The notes beneath the pieces are model-generated. The model saw only the letters and a list, made by a program, of their open reading frames with translations, made no database searches and was not told the origin of the DNA. Below are positions 36,137-48,389 of a DNA stretch of 64,000 bases, piece after piece. Both the position numbers and the translations under genes were made by a program. Where the stretch lies: contig NC_073695.1 of assembly GCF_029784165.1 (NCBI RefSeq), forward strand, positions 211,253,781 through 211,317,780, written 5' to 3'. The stretch comes from Wyeomyia smithii (Eukaryota; Arthropoda; Insecta; Diptera; Culicidae). Every line of letters begins with the position of its first letter. Position 1 is the stretch's first letter.

Positions 36137-37113
36137 CATGAAACAATTTTTTTATATGTTGCATTGGTTTGAAACATTCATAATTAGTTGTTTTAAGCTT
36201 AGAAATAATGATTTTCGAAACGCATAAAAAATTTTCTTTACATGGTAATTTTGATATCCGATAACTAAGAGATACAAGTTTTTTTCAAAAACAACATCAA
36301 AAACAACCGAACTGCGTAGTTTTTATCGTTATTCAATTCAAAAACTTTTGTTTGCTTGTCCAGCATCTGTCCGCCATCGCCCCACTGTGCTACGGTGTGT
36401 ATGTTGTTCGGTCTGTTTTGATCTGTTGGTCCCATCTACACGCAGTACAGTCCTCTCAACTACCACCACCACCATCGCACTATGCCTAATGGCAGGCGGT
36501 ACTCCGCACTCACTCTCTCTCTCTTTCTTTCTCTCTCTCTTACGCCACGATCATGCTCTACCACTATACCAGCAAGTCAGCCTGCCTGGTGGGGGATTAT
36601 GATGGCTTACGACGACGAAGAGCCAGCATAAGTATGACGCCTTATCAAAAAGAAAGGAAGCAACAAGAACAAAAAACGCCAGCCTAATATACCCTCTACA
36701 TGGATGCGTATCTTGGGAGGTCACTTTGGGAGTCCTTGAAACATGTGTTTAGTGATATTTATCGGCGGGAGAACATTTGCCGTCTTTGTAGATTTAATAG
36801 CCTCCGAAGATGTTGTGCCACCATCATAAGACCTCAATTGGGCATCTGGGGAAGGAAAAGTTTCAGTTGTCATTCACTATCTTCTTGCGAATAAGTATGT
36901 CATGTGATATGGCTATATTAGCTGCAATATTGGACGTCTTATCGGTCACAGTAATGAATAAAATGTATAACGAAGTGGCTTCATTACATTTACTTGTGGA
37001 AATAAATAGAACATGGGAGCTCGTTGTTGTCAGTGGTGCTTTTTATTTTGGACATTCGCTACAAGCATTCTAGAAAATTGGTCTTCTGATCGTATCAAAT
37101 TGTTATGTGGTGA
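36137..37113. other. GC-richer patch with CT microsatellite; no gene recognised
   Basis: 36,345-36,640 is GC-richer and repeat-free apart from a CT/TTTC tract at 36,509-36,541. The 84-codon frame at 36,348-36,602 plus spans that tract and lacks domain signals. The rest is AT-rich. Confidence 0.35.
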
Positions 37114-37115
37114 TA

Positions 37116-37343
37116 CAGTCATCCCAGTATTATGGGTCAACCCTATATTACGGGCTAATACACTTTGTATTGGTTTCTAACATATGTCAATAACTTGTAA
37201 TAGTCAAATTTAAGTTTGGTGAACGTTGTTCACGTTCACTAAACTTAAATTTGACTATAAAAAGTTATTGAAATGTGTTAGAAGCCAATACAAAGTGTAG
37301 ACTGGCCCACAATACTGGTTGGCCCATAATACTGGGATGACTG
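37116..37343. mobile_element. Palindromic MITE, TA-flanked
   Basis: Nearly the whole 228 bp is one palindrome, from CAGTCATCCCAGTATTATGG at the left to its complement ending GGGATGACTG at 37,343. The centre is GTGAACGTTGTTCAC at about 37,220-37,234. TA flanks both ends (37,114-37,115 and 37,344-37,345). The CAGT terminus and TA target fit the pogo/Tc1-mariner group. It is non-coding. Confidence 0.85.
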
Positions 37344-37345
37344 TA

Positions 37346-39428
37346 ATTAAGGTAGTCAGAGGTTGAGACAAACACATTGCGTGAAAATCGCCTTCTAACT
37401 TTGCACGCACCTGGACGTGACTCTGTGCTGGTGGCGTGCCGCTAATAATCGTGCATGTGGTTTTAAGTGTTCGGATCCCGGGATAATTTTGGAACGAACA
37501 TGTAGTTAATATAAAAATTTAATTGCACCAGCCAACTAACAAGAGTAAATTGAAGCTTACTCTTATTTTCGAATGATGAGAATTCCAATCATGCCAAAAA
37601 GTGAATGAAAATAATACTTTTTAGATCTAGATCAAGTTCCGATTGCAGAATGTAGCACCAGGGCGTTGCTTTAGGTCTTCCATTGTTGCTAAATTAGATA
37701 AAGTATATAAACTTATGAAGTATAATAAGATTTCAAATTACAGAAAAATGTTTTTTTTTTGTTTTTTCTTAGTATCAAAAGCTGTTATAGTTCTAAGATA
37801 GAGCAACGAGCGAAATAATTTAATGTCCGGACTATAAAGAAGAAGAGAAATAGTGATTGATAGTAGAATCAAAGCAGAATGTAAAGTTAACACAGCGGAA
37901 CGGCAGATGTATGCATTCCACATTAGGTTTTTTATCAAGTGCCATCGTTATTTTGACTATAAATAATTTTATTAAATTGAACTTAAATTAAACATTCAAT
38001 ATAAATGTGTTCAGCAAAGAACATCCAAGAAACATAACCTTTTAGATTAAAAGAGAGAATTGTAATAAATACCTTTTTAAAAATTTGCAATGAAAATAAA
38101 TTGAATGTGTGAACGTTTTTGAAACCAGTATAGATACTTTTATACCTTATCCAACCTTTCATCCCCCATTCGATCATTCAGCTTCCGTTCCTTTGTCCTT
38201 TCAGACAATACACACAGCCTTTCACACAGCCATCGGCTGTCGTGTATTGTTGCTCCGCAAATCGAATTAATGGAGTGCAGTTCAGTTAGTAAAACGATAA
38301 AAAGCTCCCACCGTTTTCGCCAGACTAACTTCCATGCGCCATCACGATTCACGACCGGGTAAGAGGGAAAACACCCCTTTCAGGCAAAATATAATCGCGT
38401 GTTCCACCCGCGTTGCCTTGTTGAGTTCCGATCTTAGCGGCCGCATGTTAAATTTTCATCTTTTTCCTAAACAGTAACGGTAGCCGGGTCGGCTGGCAGC
38501 CCGGAACGAGATTGGATCGGAAGAAGAACGCTCGAATCAGATTAATCGGAGGTACGTATGCCGAGCTGTTGGTGGAGTGGCATTATATGTTCTGTTTGGG
38601 AACAGGTCGTAAATTTTTGGTTTGCCAAATTTGTTCACAGACACGAAACGTGCGGAAGATGCCACCGCGTGACAAAGTGATTACGTTCGTTCACACATTT
38701 GGCACAGCACAGAACCGGGGGGAAAACGATTCGTGAAGAAGGCTATGAAGATAAGACACAATTGACGGGTATTCAGGTTGAATGACAATGTGAAGCCGTA
38801 GATTTTTATTGTCGGAACTCGCTACCGACGAGAATTGGTTCTGTATCCTTTTCAATTACCGTTGACTGCGTTGATCCGAGCTGGACTGTTGTACGAATAC
38901 TTAATTACTGTTTTGCAATCTACAATCAGAGTGACAATTTATTCGACAATGGGATATGAGTTGATTCAAACGCCTTGTTGTTTGCTTTACTGGTGAGAAA
39001 TACTGGAAATTTCCGGATGGCCATTAAAATTGACTCTAAACTAGATCCCCCGCTTGTAACATATCCGGTATAAAACAGAAGTTTACACAACCAATGGGAC
39101 TCAGTTTGCTGCGTCATAATTTACAACAGAATCTGGTACATATGTAAATATGCATCTCTCTTCGTGTTCTGGAGCGACTGCTACAGTAGGACCATGGCAG
39201 CTACAGTACAGGACACTAATAAAGTACACAGCATAAAGTCATTTACAGAACTAGTCGATGCCTAAGTTTGGGTTTTTCGTTTAGTTTGGAGTTGTTTTAT
39301 AAAATAGTGATTTTGCAGCTAGACAAAATCAAGTTCGCACTATCAGTGCTGATAAATTCATTTCTGCAAAATTACAGCCAATCTTTTTCAATTGTTACTT
39401 CCAATGAACGCAGCACTCTTTAAGATAG
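37346..39428. other. No gene recognised; GC-richer patch 38,140-38,740
   Basis: AT-rich flanks surround a GC-richer repeat-free patch with overlapping short frames (38,140-38,352 minus, 38,512-38,736 plus) and no family motif. A pyrimidine-rich TTTTTCCTAAACAG at about 38,461 could pass for a splice acceptor, but nothing downstream supports an exon. Confidence 0.35.
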
Positions 39429-40402
39429 GGGTACCTGAAGTAAAACGCACCAGTTAGTGAAAGCAGAGTTAATTCTTGTTGAAGCTGAGAGAAAAAAACA
39501 ATGTTATATAACGATCAAAACAACAAAACCCTCATTTATTATTTTAAGCTCGCATCAGATAGTGAAATATTATAGAAAATGCATAACACACATTTTTAAG
39601 TGAGTGTAACAATTTGTAAAAGTCACCAATCGAGGTAAAATGCACCCTTGCTAGAGTAAAATGCAACGCAACACAGGGGCAAAAAGCACCATGCCAATGA
39701 GGTAAAATGCCCCCCATGAAAGAGGCAGAATGCACTACAATTTCGGGGCGGTACGGCTCATTTTGTCATCTAATAAATAATAGCAAAATGTATTTCTTTG
39801 GATTTCCATACACTCGTGTGGCATGGTTTTTGAAAATACCGTTTTTGATTGCCTGTAGCACCGATCGTAGCTGTTCAACGGTCTATGACCGCCGATTGGA
39901 CTTCCGGACATTGTTGGAAACGAGATGAAATGTAAGCAAAAATATTGTTTACAAAGAGTCCTTTTGCTTCGAGCTGCGAGAAGCGTTATGGCCCAATCGT
40001 AACAACAAAATGTTTCTGGTTACATAATGGTAATGCTCATTGGAACTTGTCAATATTTGATCAAAAATATGTTGCTCGGTGTTGATTCGATGCAATGACA
40101 TTTCTCGCTGGTAGAAAACTACAATTGAAGAGCTAAATAACACTTATTTCAGCTGACAAAAAAAATTAACCGTATGCAAAAATTTTTCTTATTTATTTAC
40201 ACTTTCTGACAGTGCAGTGCTGCCAAATTGACAGGATTAGAATAGGAAACATATCTCACCAAACATGTGGCAAATGAGCTCTTTTTCCATGTTTGGCGAG
40301 ATATATTCAAATAGAAAATTTTTTTTGTTATTAAAATGTTTCTCCATTGTAAATCGGAGAATGTGCATCTTGAATCAAAGGTGATTATTACCACAGGTAC
40401 CC
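39429..40402. mobile_element. Putative TIR element with AAAATGCACC words
   Basis: The left end GGGTACCTGAAGTAAAACGC and right end (minus, inward) GGGTACCTGTGGTAATAATC agree at about 15 of 20 positions, and both continue to CACC or nearby CACC. Internally GGTAAAATGC words repeat at 39,635, 39,655 and 39,700. No target duplication could be identified, which keeps confidence modest. No transposase was found. Confidence 0.45.
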
Positions 40403-41629
40403 TTCATCCATTAACCCAGAGATGCCGATGTTTTTAGTTTAAAATAAATTCTTTCAGTTTTTTTTTCGCGTGATGCAGTCAAACAGTTGAATCACAAAAT
40501 CATCCAGTTTTTATATGTTTTTGAAATTATAAAAAACCACCTCAAGCTAAATTTCAACCGCAAGAATCAGCTTTGCCTTATCAAATTTTCACTTGTTAGT
40601 TTTATTTGTCAAACATTGAGGATCCAGTTTTTTTCCAATTTTATTCTCAATATTATTCCGGTTTATTCAAAAATGTCATTGGCAAGCTGTCATACTCTGA
40701 TGAAATATTTCACGCGCATCGGTCACGGTCATGCAATAAAATTTGCTGGAAAACCAAACAAATGATCTTCAGCGTTCCTTTGTTGTCATAATAAAACGCC
40801 AGAATTGATCCTTCACTTGCCGCGTAATGCCGCTCTGTACACTGTACTGTACAAAGACCGAATTCAAAAAAATACACTTCATACACTCCCCCCACAATTA
40901 TGGAACTCCCACAATTACGGATCACTTTTGTTATTTAACTCAGTTAAACTAACGGTTCAAAGGCATGTAACATTTTTGCAGTAAAATATGCCATATTTGC
41001 TAGCTTTGAACACGGAAAACATCGTTCTTATTCCTAGATTGATGTGTTTTTTATAAGCGTAAAATATTGTCTTCCAGATAATAACTCATACACAAAGATC
41101 AAGGTAAGTTCTTCACGATTCATCAAAATGTTGATGGTTGATAACGATTCTTCTGTAAAAATTAGTTATTTTCTAAGTGTTCCATAATAGGGACCGAGAC
41201 AAGATAGTTCTCTATAAATATGGAACACTCCGATTTAAATGTGAATTTCACCACTTAAATCATCCTCTCAACTTCTTTTGAGCCACAAACGGAAGCTAAA
41301 CAGTGCTGAGCAGGGCCCAACATTTTCAGTTCAATGGGTGTAATTCATCGTGAAAATGAACCACTCAAACGTCACTGTCAATCAAATACGTACAGTTTCA
41401 ACGTACTACCATACTCTTCACACTTTCGGTTTCGAACGAACATTTCATCAAGCTTCACTCCTTTTTTACTATTACGTTCACGCCTTCTTTGTTAATCATA
41501 TTGATGCGAGATTGTAAAACGTCATCAGTCCGAATGAAAACGAAAGATTACTAGTTGGAGCAGTATTTCGTCACACTAAAATCTCACGAAAGCACTCAAT
41601 GTCAAGTCAATGGAAGGCAATCACCTTTG
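40403..41629. other. No gene recognised
   Basis: AT-rich DNA with chance frames on both strands (40,487-40,765 plus, 40,710-40,925 minus). Confidence 0.4.
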
Positions 41630-42020
41630 TCATTCAACAGCAGCAGAAAAGAAATACAATAAGAAGGATAAAAGTTTTTCTCTCATTTCAGTGGCAATCT
41701 CTTGCTTCACCAATTCTGCTGCCTTTGCTAGGTAGCACTTCACGGTTCTGGTATCCAAAGTGACCCCCAGTAGCTGCCTTTATCGGATCGAGTAACACAT
41801 CCATTCCCTCCCATTCGACACACGAAACTGGGAGGTTATCAAGGGCTACGAGCTTCGTTGCTGCTTCGACCAACATTTGTTGATCGATCGGAATAGGTCG
41901 CTTTGGGACGACTCTTGGTTTCTTAGCCGAGGGCTCTTGCTCCAACAGCAAACCGAGGGCCTTCGCCCTCTCGGTGTGCATGAATCGAAAATGCCAAATG
42001 AAATTCTGTAGATCCATTTT
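41630..42020 (-). pseudogene. hAT-type transposase N-terminal fragment, frameshifted
   Basis: On minus, NFIWHFRFMHTERA (from about 42,014) fits the end of a BED zinc finger, then KKPRVVPKRPIPIDQQ and CVEWEGMDVLLDPI match the region that follows it in insect hAT-like proteins. The frame slips after the DPIKAATGG segment. The next frame gives TLDTRTVKCYLAKAAELVKQ and EIATEMREKL before a stop at 41,630-41,632. The zinc-finger cysteines, catalytic DDE core and C-terminal dimerisation domain are absent. The upstream break coincides with the start of the tandem array at about 42,035, so the fragment is joined directly to the array. Confidence 0.7.
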
Positions 42021-42034
42021 AGTCCTTTGCATGT

Positions 42035-43700
42035 TGCATTGGCTTCTATACATCATTTCGATTACGGAAATATTCATATGTAGTAGTATTCGGTTATTTT
42101 CGGCTGTTTCCCAGAAGATGTCATTTTACAATTCAAACTGGTGTCTGAGGTGAATTTTTAGCTCTTTGCATCATTCTGGATCCGGTGATACACATATTGG
42201 GTGGTATTTGGTCACTTCAGGCTATTTTTCAGACACCGTAAGTCATCATCTTGGATTTTAAAATGGCATTTGGAGACAATTTCTGACCCCTGAGCGTCAT
42301 TCTGGTTGAAGAAACACTCATATTGGGTGGTATTTGGTCATTTGCCGCTGTTTTTCAGAAACCGGAAGACGCCATCTTGAATTTCAAAATGAAATGGCAT
42401 TAGGAGACAGTTTTTGGCCTCTGAGCGACAATCTAGTTGAAGAAACACTCATATTGGGTGGTATTTGGTCAATTTCGGTTATTCACCAGACAACGGAAGT
42501 CGCCATCTTACAATCCAAAATGTTGCCAGAAGTTGATAGGTCGATTTGTGGCTTCAGTGCATCATAAAAATTCCGTAAATACGCATATTGGGTGGTATTT
42601 GGTCATTTGCCGCTGTTTTTCAGAAACCGGAAGTCGCCATCTTGGATTTAGAAATGGCATTTGGGAACAATTCCTGGCCTCCGTGCGTCAATCTGGTTAA
42701 AGAAGCGCTCATATTGGCTGATATTTGGTCATTTTCGGCTGTTTTCCAGACACCGGAAGTCGCCATCTTACAATTCAAAATGTTGTCTGAGGTCGATAGG
42801 TCGATTTGTGGCTTCAGTGCATCATAACAATCCCGGAAATACCCATATTGGGTGGTATTTGGTCATTTGCCGCTGTTTTTCCGAAACCGGAAGTCGCCAT
42901 CTTGAATTTCAAAATGGCATTACGGGACAGGTTTTGGCCTCCGTGCGTAATTCTGGTTAAAGAAACACTCATATTGGGTGGTATGTGATCATTCTCGGCT
43001 GTTTTCCAGACACCGGAAGACGCCATCTTACAATTCAAAATGTTGTCTGAGGTCGATAGGTCGATTTGTGGCTTCAGTGCATCATAAGCATTCCGTAAAT
43101 ACGCATATTGTGTGGTATTTGGTCATTTGCCGCTGTTTTTCGGAAACCGGAAGTCACCATCTTGAATTTCAAAATGGCATTACGGGACAGGTTTTGGCCT
43201 CTGAGCGTCATTCTGGTTAAAGAAACACTCATATTGGATGGTATTTGGTCATTTTCGGCTGTTTTCCAGAAACCGGAAGACGATATCTTATAATTCAAAA
43301 TGTTGTCTGAGGTCAATAGGTCGATTTGTGGCTTCAGTGCATCATAACAATTCCGTAAATACGCATATTGGGTGGTATTTGGTCATTTACCGCTGTTTTT
43401 CGGAAACCAGAAGTCGCCATCTTGGATTTTGAAATAGCATTTGGGAACAATTTCTGGCCACCGTGCGTAAATCTGGTTAAAGAAACGCTCATATTGGGTG
43501 GTATTTGGTCATTTTCGGCTGTTTTCCAGACACCGAAAGACGCCATCTTACAATTCAAAATGTTGTCTGAGGTCGATTTGTGGCTTCAGTGCATCATAAC
43601 AATTCCGGAAATACCCATATTGGGTGGTATTTGGTCATTTGCCGCTATTTTTCAGAAACCGGAAGTCGCCATCTTAGATTTCGAAATAGTATTTGGAGAT
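42035..43700 (+). repeat. Tandem array, ~130-bp units in a 260-bp higher-order period
   Basis: Units share CATATTGGGTGGTATTTGGT, a GCTGTTTTCCAGA-type link, and ACCGGAAGTCGCCATCTT. Two unit types alternate: one continues GGATTTCAAAATGGCATT, the other ACAATTCAAAATGTTGTCTG with GCTTCAGTGCATCAT. That last word recurs near 42,559, 42,819, 43,079, 43,339 and 43,591, a spacing of 260, 260, 260 and 252 bp. The fifth copy lacks the 8-bp AGGTCGAT duplication. Open frames of 60-128 codons in the array are artefacts of repetition. Confidence 0.9.
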
Positions 43701-44575
43701 ATGCCAGAAGAAGGAAGGGTGTCGAAACATTATGGACATGCTTGTTACACCTAAAAACATTCACTTGCCAAATTTGGTTATATTTGCTTGATTGGTTCTC
43801 GAGCTGTGCGAAATTTTAGTTTCATTTGTATAGGACCCCTACCTTAGAGAAGAGGGAGGGGTGTCAAACCATTATGGATATATTTGTTACCCCTAAAAAC
43901 AATCACCTGCCAAATTTGGTTCCAATTAGTTGGTTAGTTCTCGAGATAAGCAGAAATTTGTGTTACTTTTGTATGGAACCCCTCCCTCACAGAAGAGGGA
44001 GGGGTTTCGAACCAATATGGATATATTTGTTACCTCTAAAAACATTCACATACCAAATTTGGTTGTATTTGGTTGATTGGTTCTCGAGTTGTGCGAAATT
44101 TGCGTTTCATTTGTATGGGACCCCTCCCTTGTAGAAGAGGGAGGGGTTTCAGACCATTATGGATATATTTGTTACCCCTAAAAACAACCACCTACCAACT
44201 TTGGTTCTATTTGCTTGGTTAGTTATCGAGATGTGGGGGAATTTGTGTTTAATTTGTATGGAACCCCTCCCTTCAAGAAGAAGGAGGGGTGTCGAACCAA
44301 TATGTACATATTTGTTATTCCTAAAAACATCCACATGCCAAGTTTGGTTCCATTTGCTTGGTTAGTTTTTGAGATGTGCAGAAATTTGTATTTCGTTTGT
44401 ATGGGACCCCTCCCTTCCAGAAGAGAGAGGGGTCTCAAACTATCATAGGGACCTTTCTCGGCCCTTAAAACCCCTACATACAATTTTTCACGTCGATCGG
44501 TTCGGTAGTTTCCTAGCCTATATGGATCAGACAGACAGACAGACCGTACTGCATTTTATAGGTATAGATATGGAG
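43701..44575 (+). repeat. Tandem array of ~142-bp units plus composite-repeat tail
   Basis: Five units share ATTATGGATATATTTGTTAC, CCTAAAAAC, CCAAATTTGGTT, TTCTCGAG and GACCCCTCCCT with AGAAGAGGGAGGGG. Starts fall near 43,730, 43,870, 44,012, 44,155 and 44,299. The CCCTCCC and GAGGGAGGGG words give each unit a small inverted repeat. The array ends in CACGTCGATCGGTTCGGTAG, ATATGGATCAGACAGACAGA and TATAGGTATAGATATG, the same tail as the other composite copies. The array follows the 260-bp array directly, in the same order as elsewhere. Confidence 0.9.
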
Positions 44576-44610
44576 TGGAAAACTGGTCCCTATTGATGAA
44601 ATTATGACTT

Positions 44611-44682
44611 AAACATGACTTCATGATCTTTCAACAAGATAGCTATCCGAAGCATATGACACGAGTTTTCTACTGTTCCTAA
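44611..44682 (+). pseudogene. Tc1-like transposase scrap
   Basis: One frame reads KHDFMIFQQDSYPKHMTRV before a stop at 44,680. IFQQD-x-x-PKH is the second catalytic aspartate box of Tc1-type transposases. The following WPSQSPDLNPIE box is not visible. Short and degenerate. Confidence 0.45.
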
Positions 44683-44759
44683 AATACAAAGTTCGCGAAT
44701 TATCCATTTTATTCGTCTCGCCTTGTGCGTTCTATATTTGTCCAGCACTGTAGTTGGAA

Positions 44760-46059
44760 ACAAGGAGTTTATCAATTCATTCACCCCAACAGCAGTTTCC
44801 AAGTTACTTTTTGTCTAAATTGTTGTGTGTACACATCGAAAATAGAATGAACAAAGATCGTCAGACAAGCGCTCACGTTCACACAAAAAGCCACCCTCTC
44901 TGGAATCGTAAATTCGCCACGGATTGCAATATTCAAAACTGTTTGACTCAATAGAAGTTCAATACGTGCGAAAAGTGGGTATACCTATCGATAAGGGGAT
45001 GGTAGGTTGATTACACCGAAAATCACGGCACTGCACGGCTGGGTAGACTAGTAAACACGTATCTGCATGTGCCACCAAGCGCCTTCAAGACCGTCAAGGT
45101 AGCACTTTTCACCGGAAGTGGTGGATTGGTGTGACATATCTGCTCGATCTCTTCCGGTTTTTTCAGCGCAGAGTGGCGCAAAAAAAAACAGGCAGGAGGG
45201 TGTCGGTCTAACCGTCTTGATTATGATTAGTTTTCGACAGGCGTCGAAGGGAACAGAAGGGTCCTTCTGGCAGCTTGTTGCGAATTATGCGCGGCTGGAT
45301 TTTTAAATGCTCATTAGAGAAAGTGGCTCAAATGTTTTCTGCAGGCTACAGAACCTTATGTGGTGGCACAAGTGTCCTTCTGTCGTGTATTTGCGGGAAT
45401 AGAGAAATGTTAGCGGAGCTGTCGCCAGTCGGTGGAGAAACAGGACGAGAAAGAGACTATCAGAGCAGTGTTTCTTTGTGTCGTCATCCGCCCAGTAGAC
45501 AGACTGACGACCAGACTTCTCGTAGGAGGCATACAAATGACTAATTAAATATGTACACCACACTGGCTCGACTCTGATGTGGTTTGAGCCTGCGAATGTT
45601 TTAATTACTGGCGTGGCAGCAGTGTTTCGCAAACAAGCGATCGAGTGATAACAGTGTTGATATTGAAATATGATACAATAAACGACTTTAAACGCTGTTA
45701 TCCAACAGCGTGAAGTGATGTTTGCAATTGATGCTAGAATTTTACTTAGAATTATATTTTTAAACAGTTATTACCTGTGATGAGATGTATTGAGGGAATA
45801 CTTTTCCAAGATTTACCTGCAAAAAGAAAAAAAAAACATTAAAAATGAGTATGATAAGCTATCGGAAATGTTCATAGCGGTTTACTATTCGAAATAAAAT
45901 TTGCATTAAAGTACAACAATATTTGACATAATATTTTACTATGTGACAAATTTCGATCCTCTTGGAAATAAACCAATAGTGTTCCGCAAGATTCAGTAGT
46001 TTCCTTAGTCAACGGTATACATCCGGCGGTCTTACCAACCCCAATCAAAAAAAACTTTT
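44760..46059. other. No gene recognised; GC-richer patch 45,000-45,660
   Basis: Overlapping frames on both strands (45,275-45,544 plus, 45,303-45,632 minus) in a GC-richer, repeat-free patch, without domain motifs. The remainder is AT-rich. Confidence 0.35.
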
Positions 46060-47133
46060 TTGGGTACGGGAAAACGTTTCCTCGATCTGGCGTTTATTGA
46101 ATTTCGTAATAAACAACATTTCGCCAGAATATTTTCGAGGCAATTAAATTCATCATATTACCATACCTCCAGCGGTAAAATGAATCTGAAAGTTCCGATG
46201 AATAAACCAATCATAAATTATGCTCATAACACACCACCATACGTATGCAAACCGAAGCAATTCACGGTGCGGACGGTTCCCATAAATTTCTGCTATACAA
46301 ATTCGAGCGGAATTCAGCCTATTGTTCCACATTACACCGCGCACGAAGCCGGGGGGTCCTACATACGGAGAATTCTACTTGTAGTCAAGGCAAATCTCGG
46401 CGGTCCTTGCCGGCTGAGTTTCCTTTTACCCAAAAGACAAACTTTGCTCATCCCATATATTGTGACTCGAGTACATTCTCAAACTGCAATAAAAATCCCA
46501 AGCAGCAACGTCGCGCTGAAAAAAATGTTCAAATCTCAGCCCTGGTGTCGCAATGGAGCGCAGGAGAAAATCCTCCGGAACAGTTATTAAAATTCTCCTA
46601 TTTGAACGAACTTCTCTGGATCAGAAAATTGAAAGAACTTCGTGGACTCATCTGGGCATACCAACTTTCGCTTCACTGCGAGGAATGTTAAGTATTCGAT
46701 TCGCACCTTCACGTTGCTGCGACCCAAGTGCAAATGTGACTCGGAGAATAATCATCCAGAGAGTATTAATGATTAAGCATTTTATTACATGCTTGTTTTT
46801 GAAATGAAAATAAAAAACACTAAAAAAAAAGTTCGTGTACGCAGCCACGCGGAGAATTTCCAAATTGAACTCTTGTGTGTTATGGGCAAAGCTTAGGCTC
46901 AGGGCAGGCGAACCCTCGGCAATGATAGAATTTAAATAATGCGTAATTTTGAAAGAATGCCGAGATAATCCTTCGGCATCTTCTGCGTCGCATCCTCGCA
47001 ATTTATCTGTACTTTTCGCTGGGCAATGGGACGTGAGTAAAGAGAATGTGACACTGACTGGGGAGTCTGGGGTAAAGTGTTCGGAAAAAACTTTCAGTTT
47101 CATTTCGTGTAACGAATCATGATTGTCGTTCAA
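46060..47133. other. Cluster of three overlapping open frames, function unknown
   Basis: 46,060-46,590 plus (176 codons), 46,245-46,691 plus in another frame (148 codons) and 46,648-47,133 minus (161 codons) overlap. I recognise no domain in any of them. The 176-codon product has very few acidic residues and mixed codon choice, which argues against a real protein. At most one could be genuine. Confidence 0.2.
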
Positions 47134-48381
47134 ATCCTCAAAACCAGTACTTCACACATTTCACCCACCAGTCTCTTTCACTGTCTCTTCTGCTGTGCAG
47201 TGGCATAGTTCTTTCCTCATTATTATAAATTGTTACCTCCGTACGGAAAACACTGCAAGGGTCCTCGTACGCACCAAACATAATATTACATCCCTTGAAC
47301 CGGTCTGCCGTTGTCTGTCTCAATCGTAGTACCTTACGCTGCGGGAACCTACAAGCGTAGTACGCAATTTAGCTAGGGTAACGCTAAGGATACGCTAATA
47401 CATTCAAATACTGAGATAGGATGCTGCTCATCTCAGCCAAAGCAGAGCTGGTGATTCAAAACAGTGACAACCAAAAAAAATCTCGACGTTGTGTGGGGTA
47501 AGTTTATCTTTTTCCACACGTTCCATGTCGACGGCAGTGTTTGTTGTTTTCGACCCAAATCGTTAGATTCATCTGATTATGATGATGAATCCCTGAGACG
47601 GTAAGGGAGGTTCATGTGACTAAATCAGATTTATGTTTCGCAGCGTTGTAGATAATTCTCGAGTATGTCTGCATTTTATGTTCATATGGAACGAGTTTCA
47701 AAATAATTGCCTAGCTAGCTAAACGAAAAAAAAACTCATTTATTGATGAAACACAAAAGTTTCATCCACTGACGAAATGCATCGCAGTTCGAATGAAAAA
47801 CTGTTGACCATTTCGATCCCCTCCGCGTGGATTCGCGAGTGAAGCCTATTTCAAAGGAATATTCTCCCCTCTTCCCGGCCAATTCACCCGAATTGCGACA
47901 GAAGCACACATAGTGCACCCAAATACATAAGGAACAGAAAGAGCTTTGCCCGTGATACTGAACTGACTCGGCCCCGGAATACCTCTGCCACAATCCGTCC
48001 CTCTTCGCGTGCACAAATCTGCGAAACGAATCCGACGCCGTCGGCAAATGTATTGTATTTTCTCTTTTTCACCCCTTATTTTAATATTTATAATTTTCAT
48101 TTACGGTTCAGCCAAAAGGCAATACCGTCCGGTGGTGGAAGCTTGGCCGATTGGTTCCGGCGGACGTAAGCACCGGCGGAGGGTCGAAGACACCTTATAT
48201 TACGACAACCGGTGACTGTGAACTTCACGGGGGTTGTTCGTTCGTTTTCAATCCGTCGATATTTCCGACGCGACGCCTGGCTGATGGGTTTGTTTGAAAA
48301 AGTGTGGTTTTCAGTGGAACTGACAGGCCCACTCGGATGCAGTAGCATCGACATGCGAAGAAAATCAGCCGGTCGGCTCAC
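47134..48381. other. GC-richer low-repeat DNA, no gene recognised
   Basis: Frames overlap on both strands (47,736-48,047 minus, 103 codons; 48,097-48,381 minus, 94 codons). No motif was recognised. It is interrupted on the right by the hAT MITE at 48,390. Confidence 0.35.
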
Positions 48382-48389
48382 ATAAACAC

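Noticed and set aside
42334..43754. Many overlapping frames of 60-128 codons in the 260-bp array
   Set aside because: All three plus frames and the minus strand are open in alternating units, so this is repeat artefact rather than coding.
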